From the NCBI GenBank assembly GCA_047975545.1, contig JBKEDS010000063.1:1-25246 (forward strand): a stretch of 25,246 nucleotides of DNA. The letters run 5' to 3'. The position numbers and the translations under genes are program-made. The notes below the pieces were generated by a model. The model was not told the origin of the DNA and made no database searches. It saw only the letters and a program-made list of their open reading frames with translations. Source of the DNA: JBKEDS01 sp047975545. Lineage in GTDB: Bacteria > Bacteroidota > Bacteroidia > Flavobacteriales > Flavobacteriaceae. Shown piece by piece: positions 7,149-14,523 of the stretch. The first letter of the stretch is position 1. Every line of letters starts with the position of its first letter.

Positions 7149-7541
7149 ATGGCAAAATCAAATACAAAAACTACAAAAAAGCGTAAAGTTATTGTCGATT
7201 CCGTTGGCGAAGCGCACATAACGGCTTCTTTTAACAACATCATTATTTCATTAACCAACAAAAAAGGCGACGTGGTATCGTGGTCTTCGGCCGGTAAAAT
7301 GGGATTCCGAGGTTCTAAAAAGAACACGCCCTACGCTGCACAATTAGCAGCAGAAGATGCTTCGGCGGTAGCAATCGAGGCAGGACTTAAAAAAGTAAAA
7401 GTTTACGTAAAAGGACCCGGTAACGGTCGGGAATCGGCTATCCGTTCCATCCACAACGCCGGAATCGAAGTAACCGAAATTATCGATGCTACGCCACTTC
7501 CGCACAACGGATGTCGTCCGCCAAAACGTAGAAGAGTATAA
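7149..7541 (+). CDS. rpsK: Ribosomal protein uS11 (S11)
   Basis: 130-residue uS11 on the 30S platform. Conserved blocks: GEAHITASFNNIIISLTNKK, VVSWSSAGKMGFRGSKKNTP, YVKGPGNGRESAIRSI and the C-terminal TPLPHNGCRPPKRRRV. Normal length. It is the last gene before the intrinsic terminator at 7565-7608, so it closes the upstream transcription unit of the cluster. Confidence 0.98.
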   Translation: MAKSNTKTTKKRKVIVDSVGEAHITASFNNIIISLTNKKGDVVSWSSAGKMGFRGSKKNTPYAAQLAAEDASAVAIEAGLKKVKVYVKGPGNGRESAIRSIHNAGIEVTEIIDATPLPHNGCRPPKRRRV

Positions 7542-7564
7542 TTTTACTCTAAAATAAATTTATA

Positions 7565-7608
7565 AAAAAATTAATATCAGTTCAATATATAACTGGTATT
7601 AATTTTTT
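7565..7608 (+). terminator. Intrinsic terminator after rpsK
   Basis: An A/T-rich stem (AAAAATTAATATCAGTT paired with AACTGGTATTAATTTTT, one G-U pair, 8-9 nt loop) followed by a run of T. It lies 24 bp past the rpsK stop and divides the ribosomal cluster before rpsD. The -7 box of the rpsD promoter begins directly after the T run. Confidence 0.8.
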
Positions 7609-7611
7609 TTG

Positions 7612-7619
7612 TACATTTG
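7612..7619 (+). promoter_or_regulatory. -7 box of predicted rpsD promoter (TACATTTG)
   Basis: Exact match to the Bacteroidota TAnnTTTG element. No clear TTG (-33) box is visible at the expected distance, where the terminator stem lies. Transcription would begin near 7625, giving a leader of about 90 nt for rpsD-rpoA-rplQ. Confidence 0.65.
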
Positions 7620-7645
7620 CAAACTGAAAAAAACAAGTATCAACC

Positions 7646-7701
7646 AAGAGGAACAGGTTGTCGAAGGATAAGATTTTAGACCTTAATTCATAACCCCTCT
7701 T
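7646..7701 (+). promoter_or_regulatory. Structured rpsD leader, candidate S4 autoregulatory site
   Basis: AAGAGG (7646-7651) pairs with CCTCTT (7696-7701) and GGTT (7656-7659) with AACC (7692-7695), giving a closing helix of ten pairs interrupted by a 4-nt bulge on one side. Inside, AAGG and CCTT can pair again. The fold ends 14 nt before the rpsD ATG. S4 controls its own operon through leader RNA in several bacteria; a role here is inference. Confidence 0.45.
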
Positions 7702-7715
7702 AAAAACAATTAAAA

Positions 7716-8321
7716 ATGGCAAGATATACTGGTCCTAAAACTAAAATAGCCCGTAAATTTGGCGAGGCTATATTTGGAGACGATAAGTCTTTCGAAAAAA
7801 GAAACTACCCTCCGGGGCAACACGGCAACAACAGGCGCCGTGGTAAAAAATCCGAGTACGCTATCCAATTGCAAGAAAAGCAAAAAGCCAAATACACTTA
7901 CGGTATTTTGGAGCGTCAATTCCGCAACATATTCAAAAAAGCTAGGGCTGCTCAAGGTATTACCGGTGAGGTATTGCTACAACTTTGCGAATCCAGATTG
8001 GATAACGTAGTGTACCGTATGGGCATTGCCCCTTCAAGAAGCTCGGCCAGACAATTGGTGTCGCACAGGCATATTACCGTTAACGGCGAGTTGGTAAACA
8101 TACCATCGTACCAGTTAAAAGCCGGCGATGTGGTTGCCGTTAGGGAAAAATCCAAATCCTTGGACGTTATCGAAAAATCCCTTTCAGGCTCATCGCACGT
8201 TTACGAGTGGATTACCTGGAACGACGATACCAAACAAGGTACTTACGTTTCGGTTCCCGCAAGAATCCAAATTCCCGAGAACATCAACGAGCAGTTCATC
8301 GTCGAGTTATACTCTAAATAA
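7716..8321 (+). CDS. rpsD: Ribosomal protein uS4 (S4)
   Basis: 201-residue uS4, a primary 16S binder that lines the mRNA entry site and in several bacteria represses its own operon. The N-terminal domain lacks zinc cysteines (MARYTGPKTKIARKFGEAIF, then RNYPPGQHGNNRRRGK). The S4 RNA-binding domain is at roughly 95-150, with ESRLDNVVYRMGIAPSR and SARQLVSHRHITVNGELV. It has its own predicted promoter and a structured 95-nt leader, and heads a unit with rpoA and rplQ. Confidence 0.98.
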   Translation: MARYTGPKTKIARKFGEAIFGDDKSFEKRNYPPGQHGNNRRRGKKSEYAIQLQEKQKAKYTYGILERQFRNIFKKARAAQGITGEVLLQLCESRLDNVVYRMGIAPSRSSARQLVSHRHITVNGELVNIPSYQLKAGDVVAVREKSKSLDVIEKSLSGSSHVYEWITWNDDTKQGTYVSVPARIQIPENINEQFIVELYSK

Positions 8322-8417
8322 TAATTAAAACCATTGGTATTTGGCCAAAGGGTTTGTTCGTACTTCTTCAAACTTACAAACCGCGCAACCAAGTAACAAT
8401 TAAAACGAAGAAAAATT

Positions 8418-9410
8418 ATGGCAGTATTTAATTTTCAAAAGCCCGACAAAGTTATTATGGTCGATTCGACCGATTTTGAGGGCAAATTCGAATTTCGACC
8501 TTTAGAACCCGGTTACGGATTAACGGTAGGTAACGCATTACGTCGCGTTTTGCTTTCTTCATTAGAAGGATTTGCTATTACATCGGTTAGAATTGAAGGC
8601 GTGGATCACGAGTTTTCAACCATCGCCGGTGTTGTTGAAGATGTTACCGAAATTATCCTAAACTTAAAACAAGTACGTTTTAAAAGGCAAATTGAAGACA
8701 TCGACAACGAATCGGTTTCCATTTCAATTTCCGGTCAAAACCAAATAAAAGCTGGCGATTTTCAAAAATTTATTTCCGGTTTCCAAGTGCTAAATACCGA
8801 TTTGGTTATTTGCAACCTGGATTCCAAGGTAAACATAAACATGGAACTTACCATAGAAAAAGGTAGGGGCTACGTGCCTGCCGAAGAAAACAAAAAGGCG
8901 GCCGCACCGCTTGGTACCATTTTTACCGATTCTATTTATACGCCAATAAAAAACGTTAAGTACAGCATCGAAAACTACCGTGTAGAACAAAAAACCGATT
9001 ACGAAAAATTGGTTTTCGAAATTATTACCGATGGCTCTATTGCGCCACAAGATGCTTTAACCGAAGCGGCAAAAACGCTAATCCACCACTTCATGTTGTT
9101 CTCCGATGAACGTATTACCCTTGAAGCCGATGAAATAGCGCAAACCGAAACCTATGACGAGGAGTCGCTTCACATGCGCCAATTGCTTAAAACCAAGTTA
9201 ATCGATATGGATTTATCCGTTCGTGCCCTTAACTGTTTAAAAGCAGCAGAAGTAGATACCCTTGGCGATTTGGTATCGTTTAACAAAAACGACTTGATGA
9301 AATTCAGGAACTTTGGTAAAAAATCGTTAACCGAGCTGGAAGAGCTTGTAAACGTTAAAGGCCTAAACTTCGGAATGGATTTAAGCAAATACAAATTAGA
9401 TAAAGACTAA
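8418..9410 (+). CDS. rpoA: RNA polymerase alpha subunit
   Basis: 330-residue alpha subunit. The N-terminal dimerisation and assembly domain (about 1-235) contains PGYGLTVGNALRRVLLSSLE near 31-50. The C-terminal domain (about 255-320) carries SVRALNCLKAAEVDTLGDLV, corresponding to the DNA- and activator-contacting surface, and FRNFGKKSLTELEELV. Lies 96 bp after rpsD; the spacer contains a perfect 7-bp inverted repeat (8351-8357 with 8376-8382). An inverted repeat in the next spacer precedes rplQ. Confidence 0.98.
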   Translation: MAVFNFQKPDKVIMVDSTDFEGKFEFRPLEPGYGLTVGNALRRVLLSSLEGFAITSVRIEGVDHEFSTIAGVVEDVTEIILNLKQVRFKRQIEDIDNESVSISISGQNQIKAGDFQKFISGFQVLNTDLVICNLDSKVNINMELTIEKGRGYVPAEENKKAAAPLGTIFTDSIYTPIKNVKYSIENYRVEQKTDYEKLVFEIITDGSIAPQDALTEAAKTLIHHFMLFSDERITLEADEIAQTETYDEESLHMRQLLKTKLIDMDLSVRALNCLKAAEVDTLGDLVSFNKNDLMKFRNFGKKSLTELEELVNVKGLNFGMDLSKYKLDKD

Positions 9411-9415
9411 CGATT

Positions 9416-9469
9416 TTGGATGTACGATTGACGATTTTTTTAAACGTCAATTAAAAATCGTAAATCCAA
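9416..9469. repeat. Imperfect inverted repeat between rpoA and rplQ
   Basis: Left arm TTGGATGTACGATTGACG (9416-9433) pairs with a right arm at 9445-9469 whose complement reads TTGGATTTACGATT, a 5-7 nt insertion, then TTGACG. The right arm contains the AATCGTAAATC core shared with the rplR and rpmJ leaders. Confidence 0.65.
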
Positions 9470-9512
9470 AAACGTAATTCGCAAATTTCATTAACCCATC
9501 ATAGTTTGCTCT

Positions 9513-9528
9513 CCCGATAGCTGTCGGG
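9513..9528. repeat. CCCGATAGCTGTCGGG palindrome before rplQ
   Basis: A near-perfect 16-bp palindrome, further flanked by TTGCT and AGCAA, 34 bp before the rplQ ATG. CCCGATAG-type palindromes are common extragenic repeats in Bacteroidota. No T run follows. Confidence 0.6.
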
Positions 9529-9561
9529 ATATGGTAGCAAGATGATGAAAACAAAAATGTC

Positions 9562-10047
9562 ATGAGACACGGAAAAAAAGTAAACCATTTAAGCAGAAAA
9601 TCTGCCCACAGAAAATCAATGTTGGCCAATATGGCGTGTTCCTTAATCGAACACAAACGTATTAACACAACGGTAGCCAAAGCCAAAGCGCTTAAACTAT
9701 TTGTGGAGCCCTTGATTACAAAGTCTAAAGAAGATACCACGCACAACAGACGTATCGTTATGTCCCGTATTAGGCAAAAAGAAGCGGTAACCGAACTGTT
9801 CCGTGAGGTAGCTACCAAAGTAGGCGACAGGCCGGGCGGGTACACCCGTATTATTAAATTGGGCAACCGTTTGGGCGATAACGCCGATATGGCCATGATT
9901 GAGCTTGTGGATTACAACGAGCTGTACAATGCGGGCAAAACAGCTAAAAAATCGACACGCAGAAGCCGAAGAGGAGGCGCTGCTAAACCGGCCGCCGCTG
10001 CTCCTGCCGTAGAAACCAAGAAAGAAGTTTCAAACGAAGAAGAATAA
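9562..10047 (+). CDS. rplQ: Ribosomal protein bL17 (L17)
   Basis: 161-residue bL17, placed near the tunnel exit of the 50S subunit. The core (1-116) starts MRHGKKVNHLSRKSAHRKSM and includes INTTVAKAKALKLFVEPLI and DRPGGYTRIIKLGNRLGDNA. Residues about 127-161 form a low-complexity tail rich in Lys, Ala and Glu (KKSTRRSRRGG, AAKPAAAAPA, ending SNEEE), an extension beyond the E. coli protein (127 residues). It is the final gene of the ribosomal cluster, followed by a strong terminator at 10072-10105. Confidence 0.97.
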   Translation: MRHGKKVNHLSRKSAHRKSMLANMACSLIEHKRINTTVAKAKALKLFVEPLITKSKEDTTHNRRIVMSRIRQKEAVTELFREVATKVGDRPGGYTRIIKLGNRLGDNADMAMIELVDYNELYNAGKTAKKSTRRSRRGGAAKPAAAAPAVETKKEVSNEEE

Positions 10048-10071
10048 ATGATTGAAACGACAGTACATATA

Positions 10072-10105
10072 AAAGGATAAACTATTTTAGTTTATCCTTT
10101 TTTTT
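10072..10105 (+). terminator. Intrinsic terminator after rplQ
   Basis: Perfect 13-bp stem (AAAGGATAAACTA / TAGTTTATCCTTT) with a 3-nt loop, followed by a run of eight T including the stem end. It closes the ribosomal cluster 25 bp after the rplQ stop. Confidence 0.93.
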
Positions 10106-10106
10106 G

Positions 10107-10145
10107 TGCAATTTTGCAAAATTCTTATTTCCGCGAAGGCGGAAA
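10107..10145 (+). promoter_or_regulatory. Possible carA promoter and leader hairpin
   Basis: CAATTTTG (10109-10116) matches seven of eight positions of the TAnnTTTG box just past the rplQ terminator. It is followed by a hairpin TTTCCGC-GAAG-GCGGAAA (10128-10145) of a kind seen as a dispersed intergenic repeat in Bacteroidota. The assignment of the promoter is weak. Confidence 0.35.
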
Positions 10146-10177
10146 CTTTTTGAAAAAGAAACAACACGTAATCAACA

Positions 10178-11293
10178 ATGAAATATCAAAAAAGACAAAA
10201 AGCCATCGTTTTATTAGCCGACGGCACTATTTTTTACGGAAAAGCCGTAGGCAATAAACAAGGCACCGCTTTTGGCGAAGTTTGTTTTAATACGGGCATG
10301 ACGGGCTATCAGGAAATTTTTACCGACCCTTCGTATTTTGGGCAAATCATGGTGGCCACCAATGCGCATATTGGTAATTACGGTACAAGCAAAAACGACA
10401 ACGAATCGGGTTCGGTAAAAATAGCGGGTTTAATCGTTAAAAATTTTAGTTACGATTACTCCAGGGAAGCTGCCGACGATTCCTTGGAAAAATTCTTAGA
10501 TAAAAACAACCTATTGGCCAGTTCCGATGTCGATACAAGGGCCTTGGTAAGCTATATCCGGGATAACGGCGCCATGAATGCCGTAATTTCAACCGAAACC
10601 GAAAATATCGAAGGCCTTAAAAAGCAACTGGCCAAAGTACCAAATATGAACGGTTTGGAACTGGCTTCGAAAGTATCGACAAAAGAACCTTATTTTTTTG
10701 GAAACGAAAATGCCACTTATAAAGTTGCGGCCTTGGATTTGGGCATAAAACAAAACATATTGCGCAATATAGCCAAGCGCGATGCGTATATAAAGGTATT
10801 TCCGTATAATGCTACGTTCGAGGATTTAGCAGCCTTTAACCCCGATGGGTATTTCCTGTCCAATGGTCCCGGCGATCCCGAGCCCTTGGAAAGCGCCCAA
10901 AAGGTAGCCAAGGAAATATTGGGCAGAAACCTACCGCTTTTCGGTATTTGCCTCGGGCATCAAGTAATTGCCTTGGCCAATGGCGTTTCAACCTATAAAA
11001 TGCACAACGGGCACCGCGGTATAAACCACCCCGTTAAAAACCTAAAAACGGGCAAGGGCGAAATAACCTCGCAAAATCACGGTTTTGCCGTAAACAGGGA
11101 AGAAACCGAAGCGCACCCCGAGCTTGAAATTACCCACGTACACCTAAACGATAATACGGTAGCGGGCTTGGCCATGAAAAACAAAAATTGTTTTTCGGTA
11201 CAGTACCACCCCGAGGCAAGTCCCGGGCCACACGATTCGTCGTATTTGTTCGACCAGTTTATCGAAAACATAAAAAAACATAACGGGCGTTAA
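10178..11293 (+). CDS. carA: Carbamoyl phosphate synthase small (glutaminase) subunit
   Basis: 371-residue CarA. It hydrolyses glutamine to supply ammonia to CarB for carbamoyl phosphate, used for arginine and pyrimidine synthesis. The N-terminal CPSase_sm domain begins with LLADGTIFYGKAVG and has GEVCFNTGMTGYQEIFTDPS. The class-I glutamine amidotransferase domain follows, with SNGPGDPEP near 228-236, the nucleophile Cys258 in FGICLGHQ, and His344/Glu346 in VQYHPEAS. Length and all catalytic residues are intact. carB is not in the window. It is monocistronic by appearance, with its own short leader containing a 7-bp hairpin. Confidence 0.97.
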   Translation: MKYQKRQKAIVLLADGTIFYGKAVGNKQGTAFGEVCFNTGMTGYQEIFTDPSYFGQIMVATNAHIGNYGTSKNDNESGSVKIAGLIVKNFSYDYSREAADDSLEKFLDKNNLLASSDVDTRALVSYIRDNGAMNAVISTETENIEGLKKQLAKVPNMNGLELASKVSTKEPYFFGNENATYKVAALDLGIKQNILRNIAKRDAYIKVFPYNATFEDLAAFNPDGYFLSNGPGDPEPLESAQKVAKEILGRNLPLFGICLGHQVIALANGVSTYKMHNGHRGINHPVKNLKTGKGEITSQNHGFAVNREETEAHPELEITHVHLNDNTVAGLAMKNKNCFSVQYHPEASPGPHDSSYLFDQFIENIKKHNGR

Positions 11294-11310
11294 AATCCCG
11301 TCAATTACGA

Positions 11311-11376
11311 GGAGGAAACGACGAAGTAATCCTTACAATGTTAAGCAACAGACTGCTTCACTCCGCTCGCAGTGAC
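11311..11376. repeat. Degenerate dispersed inverted repeat (GAGGAACGACGAAGCAATC family)
   Basis: The left arm GGAGGAAACGACGAAGTAATC and right arm GACTGCTTCACTCCGCTCGC followed by AGTGACG are degenerate complements of each other. They match the arms of the better-preserved copy at 14575-14640. Looks like an old, decayed member of the same family. Confidence 0.6.
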
Positions 11377-11428
11377 GAAATATGAGGCTTTGGTTCGAAA
11401 ATTTTAGTGGCTGAACTCTAAAAAATAC

Positions 11429-11453
11429 GGTGGCTGAGCCTGTCGAAGCCACC
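11429..11453. repeat. GGTGGCT-AGCCACC intergenic palindrome
   Basis: 7-bp perfect stem GGTGGCT / AGCCACC around GAGCCTGTCGA. A partial second copy (GTGGCTGAACTC) begins near 11407. The core GGCTGAGCCTGTCGAAGCC is a familiar extragenic repeat core in many Bacteroidota and other genomes. No T run, so not an obvious terminator. Confidence 0.65.
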
Positions 11454-11544
11454 TTTCTAAACAGCTCGTTTTTCAACTAAAACGTTGTAGCCCTGTTTTT
11501 GATAAATTATTGAAAAACATACCGTAAAAAACAAGATTTAACCG

Positions 11545-11552
11545 TAAATTTG
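11545..11552 (+). promoter_or_regulatory. -7 box (TAAATTTG), possible eno promoter
   Basis: Exact match to TAnnTTTG and the best candidate in the carA-eno spacer. If used, the eno leader would be about 190 nt long. No convincing -33 TTG is seen at 17-23 nt upstream. Confidence 0.45.
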
Positions 11553-11555
11553 AAG

Positions 11556-11699
11556 ATGAATTCATTTGGACTTTTTGGGTTGAAGCAAAAATTAGATGTT
11601 TTCTGTCCAGTTAAAGGCTTTTTTGAGTTGCATAGCGGGGCTACGGAAGGAAAAAAAGACAAAGAATGGGCAGAAAACAGCAATTTTATAACCAATTAA
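11556..11699 (+). CDS. Possible small ORF, 47 codons, unrecognised
   Basis: A short open frame in the carA-eno spacer, reading MNSFGLFGLKQKLDVFCPVK, then 27 residues rich in Lys, Glu and Asn ending FITN. I do not recognise it. The composition is protein-like rather than repeat-like, but the frame is short. The perfect TAAATTTG box at 11545-11552 would start transcription at about its ATG, which argues against ordinary translation from that promoter. The complementary strand also has an open frame here. Either a small protein gene, a remnant of a longer gene, or chance within the eno leader. Confidence 0.28.
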   Translation: MNSFGLFGLKQKLDVFCPVKGFFELHSGATEGKKDKEWAENSNFITN

Positions 11700-11749
11700 A
11701 AAAGTTTAAATAAATTCAACAATAAAAAAGTTTAAAAAATTAATCAATT

Positions 11750-13039
11750 ATGAGTGTAATAATCAACATCCACGCAAGACAAATTCTCGATTCAAGAGGT
11801 AATCCTACCGTAGAGGTAGATGTAATAACCGAAAACGGCGTTCTTGGCCGTGCTGCCGTACCGTCGGGCGCTTCAACAGGCGAACACGAAGCCGTAGAAT
11901 TAAGGGATGGTGGAAAAAACTATATGGGCAAAGGTGTTTTAAAAGCCGTAGAAAACGTTAACACCATTATTGCCGAAGAATTGTTGGGTATTTCGGTTTT
12001 CGAACAAAACCTAATCGATAAAACCATGATCGATTTGGACGGCACCCCAAACAAATCTAAATTAGGCGCCAATGCCATTTTGGGCGTTTCCTTGGCCGCG
12101 GCCAAAGCCGCCGCAGCCGAGCTGGGCATGCCGTTGTACCGTTACGTAGGTGGGGTTTCGGCCAATACATTGCCCGTTCCTATGATGAACATTATCAACG
12201 GCGGGTCGCATAGCGATGCCCCCATTGCGTTCCAAGAGTTTATGGTTATGCCCATAAAGGCCAAAAACTTTACGCATGCCATGCAAATGGGAACCGAAAT
12301 TTTCCATAACCTTAAAAAAGTATTGCACGACAGAGGGCTTAGCACTGCAGTAGGCGACGAAGGCGGTTTTGCCCCTACGCTGGACGGTACCGAAGATGCT
12401 ATTGAAACCATAGGAAAAGCCGTAACCAATGCCGGTTATAAATTTGGCGATGAAGTAAAAATAGCTTTGGATTGTGCGTCGGCCGAGTTTTACGAAAACG
12501 GAACATACGACTACACCAAGTTTGAAGGCGATAAAGGTGCCGTAAGAACATCAAAAGAACAAGCCGAATATTTGGCCGAACTTTGCAGCAAATACCCCAT
12601 TATTTCTATCGAGGACGGTATGGACGAAAACGATTGGGAAGGCTGGAAATTACTAACCGAAAAAATAGGCGATAAAGTACAATTGGTGGGCGACGATTTA
12701 TTTGTAACCAACGTAAAACGCCTTTCAAGAGGTATTGAGGAGGGCATAGCCAATTCAATCCTTATAAAAGTAAACCAAATAGGCTCGTTAACCGAAACTA
12801 TTGCGGCCGTAAACATGGCTAAAAATGCGGGTTACACTTCGGTAATGTCGCACCGTTCGGGCGAAACCGAGGATAATACCATTGCCGATTTGGCCGTAGC
12901 CCTAAACTGCGGGCAAATAAAAACAGGTTCGGCTTCGCGCAGCGACCGTATGGCCAAATACAACCAATTGCTCCGTATTGAGGAAGAACTTGGCGAAGTA
13001 GCCTATTATCCACAAGAAAAAGCATTTAAAGTGAAATAA
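11750..13039 (+). CDS. eno: Enolase (phosphopyruvate hydratase)
   Basis: 429-residue enolase, interconverting 2-phosphoglycerate and phosphoenolpyruvate in glycolysis/gluconeogenesis. N-terminal lid domain contains ARQILDSRGNPTVEVDV and VPSGASTGEHEAVELRD. In the barrel domain, general acid Glu204 lies in VGDEGGFAP, metal ligands are Asp241, Glu288 (SIEDG) and Asp315 (GDDL), catalytic Lys340 lies in ILIKVNQIGSLTET, and SHRSGETED (His368) and Lys391 complete the site. All key residues are present. A terminator follows at 13059-13092. Confidence 0.98.
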   Translation: MSVIINIHARQILDSRGNPTVEVDVITENGVLGRAAVPSGASTGEHEAVELRDGGKNYMGKGVLKAVENVNTIIAEELLGISVFEQNLIDKTMIDLDGTPNKSKLGANAILGVSLAAAKAAAAELGMPLYRYVGGVSANTLPVPMMNIINGGSHSDAPIAFQEFMVMPIKAKNFTHAMQMGTEIFHNLKKVLHDRGLSTAVGDEGGFAPTLDGTEDAIETIGKAVTNAGYKFGDEVKIALDCASAEFYENGTYDYTKFEGDKGAVRTSKEQAEYLAELCSKYPIISIEDGMDENDWEGWKLLTEKIGDKVQLVGDDLFVTNVKRLSRGIEEGIANSILIKVNQIGSLTETIAAVNMAKNAGYTSVMSHRSGETEDNTIADLAVALNCGQIKTGSASRSDRMAKYNQLLRIEEELGEVAYYPQEKAFKVK

Positions 13040-13058
13040 AAAACAAGTATTTGTTTTG

Positions 13059-13092
13059 AAAAGGCGGTTATTTTTTTAATAATCGCCTTTTT
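13059..13092 (+). terminator. Intrinsic terminator after eno
   Basis: AAAAGGCGGTTATT pairs with AATAATCGCCTTTT (14 pairs, one G-U) around a 5-nt T loop, ending in five T. It starts 20 bp past the eno stop and separates eno from gltA. Confidence 0.88.
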
Positions 13093-13215
13093 ATTTGGTA
13101 TTAATTTAAAAATTATGTTAATTACCTAAATCAATTCCAATAAAGGTTAATAATCACAAGTATATTTAGTAAATTAGCGAACCTTAAAAAATAATTAAAA
13201 TTACATTTAAAACTT

Positions 13216-14502
13216 ATGGCAAATACTGCTACAATTGAAATAGACGGAAAAAAATACGAATTCCCCGTAGTTGAAGGAACCGAAAAAGAACTGGCGATAG
13301 ACATTAGTAATTTAAGAGCCAGTACCGATGGCGTTATAACCATAGACCCGGGCTATAAAAACACAGGATCCTGCGAAAGCGCCATTACGTTTTTGGATGG
13401 CGAAAAAGGAATTTTAAGGTACAGGGGATATTCTATTGAAGAGTTGGCGGAAAAAGCCGATTTTCTTGAAGTATCCTATTTGTTAATTTTTGGCGAACTA
13501 CCAACAAAAGCACAAAACGATAAGTTTCATAACGATATTAAGCAGCAGTCGCTCGTAGATGAAGACGTGAAGAAAATAGTCGATGCCTTTCCGAAATCGG
13601 CACACCCAATGGGTGTTATTTCTTCGTTAACAAGTGCCTTAACGGCCTTTAACCCGTCTTCGGTAAACGCACATTCCGAAGAGGAAATGTACAAATCGGT
13701 AGTAAAAATACTGGGCAAGTTTCCCGTTTTGGTGGCATGGACCTACCGCAAGCGGCTTGGTTTGCCCTTGGATTATGGCGACGATTCACTGGGTTACGTA
13801 GAAAACCTCCTAAAAATGATGTTTAAGCGCCCAAGCTGCGAGTACAAACAAAATAAAATTTTGGTCGATGCCTTGGATAAATTATTAATACTGCATGCCG
13901 ACCACGAACAAAATTGCTCGACTTCTACGGTTCGTATTGCAGGCTCGTCTAAAGTCGGGTTATTTGCATCGCTTTCCGCAGGTATTTCGGCCTTATGGGG
14001 GCCGCTGCATGGCGGAGCCAACCAAGCCGTTTTGGAAATGCTTGAAGCCATCAAGGAAGACGGCGGCGATACCGCCAAATACATGGCAAAGGCTAAAGAT
14101 AAGGACGACCCCTTCCGTTTAATGGGCTTTGGGCACCGTGTGTACAAAAATTTCGACCCCCGGGCAAGAATCATTAAAAAAGCAGCCGACGAAGTTTTGG
14201 CCGATTTGGGCATTAGCGACCCCATTCTTGGTATAGCCAAAGGCCTTGAAAAAGAAGCCTTGGAGGATACCTATTTTGTAGATAGAAAATTATACCCCAA
14301 TGTCGATTTTTATTCCGGCATTATTTACAGGGCAATGGGTATTCCAACCGATATGTTTACCGTTATGTTCGCCTTGGGCCGACTGCCGGGCTGGATTGCG
14401 CAATGGCGCGAAATGCGTTTGCGCAACGAACCCATTGGACGCCCCAGACAGGTTTATATCGGGGCAACACAAAGGCCTTTTATTCCTATCGAAAAGCGAT
14501 AA
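13216..14502 (+). CDS. gltA: Citrate synthase
   Basis: 428-residue type II-like citrate synthase condensing acetyl-CoA and oxaloacetate, the entry step of the TCA cycle. N-terminal part has the beta-rich opening (IEIDGKKYEFPVVEG) of the large Gram-negative type, then IDPGYKNTGSCESAITFLDG and LRYRGYSIEELAE. Active-site elements: His230 in LHADHEQNCSTSTVR, His265 in GPLHGGANQ, His307 in GFGHRVYKNFDPRA and Asp364 in NVDFYSG. Length and residues are normal. A TATATTTA sequence at 13161-13168 is a near match to a Bacteroidota -7 box and may serve it. Confidence 0.97.
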   Translation: MANTATIEIDGKKYEFPVVEGTEKELAIDISNLRASTDGVITIDPGYKNTGSCESAITFLDGEKGILRYRGYSIEELAEKADFLEVSYLLIFGELPTKAQNDKFHNDIKQQSLVDEDVKKIVDAFPKSAHPMGVISSLTSALTAFNPSSVNAHSEEEMYKSVVKILGKFPVLVAWTYRKRLGLPLDYGDDSLGYVENLLKMMFKRPSCEYKQNKILVDALDKLLILHADHEQNCSTSTVRIAGSSKVGLFASLSAGISALWGPLHGGANQAVLEMLEAIKEDGGDTAKYMAKAKDKDDPFRLMGFGHRVYKNFDPRARIIKKAADEVLADLGISDPILGIAKGLEKEALEDTYFVDRKLYPNVDFYSGIIYRAMGIPTDMFTVMFALGRLPGWIAQWREMRLRNEPIGRPRQVYIGATQRPFIPIEKR

Positions 14503-14523
14503 CCGTTTTTTTTGAACCTGCAA

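Larger units (their letters stand above)
11294..11749. other. 456-bp carA-eno spacer: repeat relics, possible promoter, doubtful ORF
   Basis: In order: an inverted pair of nuclear repeat arms GAGGAAACGACGAAGTAATC (11313-11332) and GACTGCTTCACTCCGCTCGC (11351-11370); a GGTGGCT...AGCCACC palindrome (11429-11453) preceded by a partial copy near 11408; a TAAATTTG box (11545-11552); a 47-codon open frame (11556-11699); then an A/T-rich leader to the eno ATG. No recognisable longer gene. Confidence 0.7.

Noticed and set aside
10178..11293. carA without adjacent carB as evidence of gene loss
   Set aside because: Separation of carA from carB is common in Flavobacteriaceae, and CarA here has all catalytic residues.
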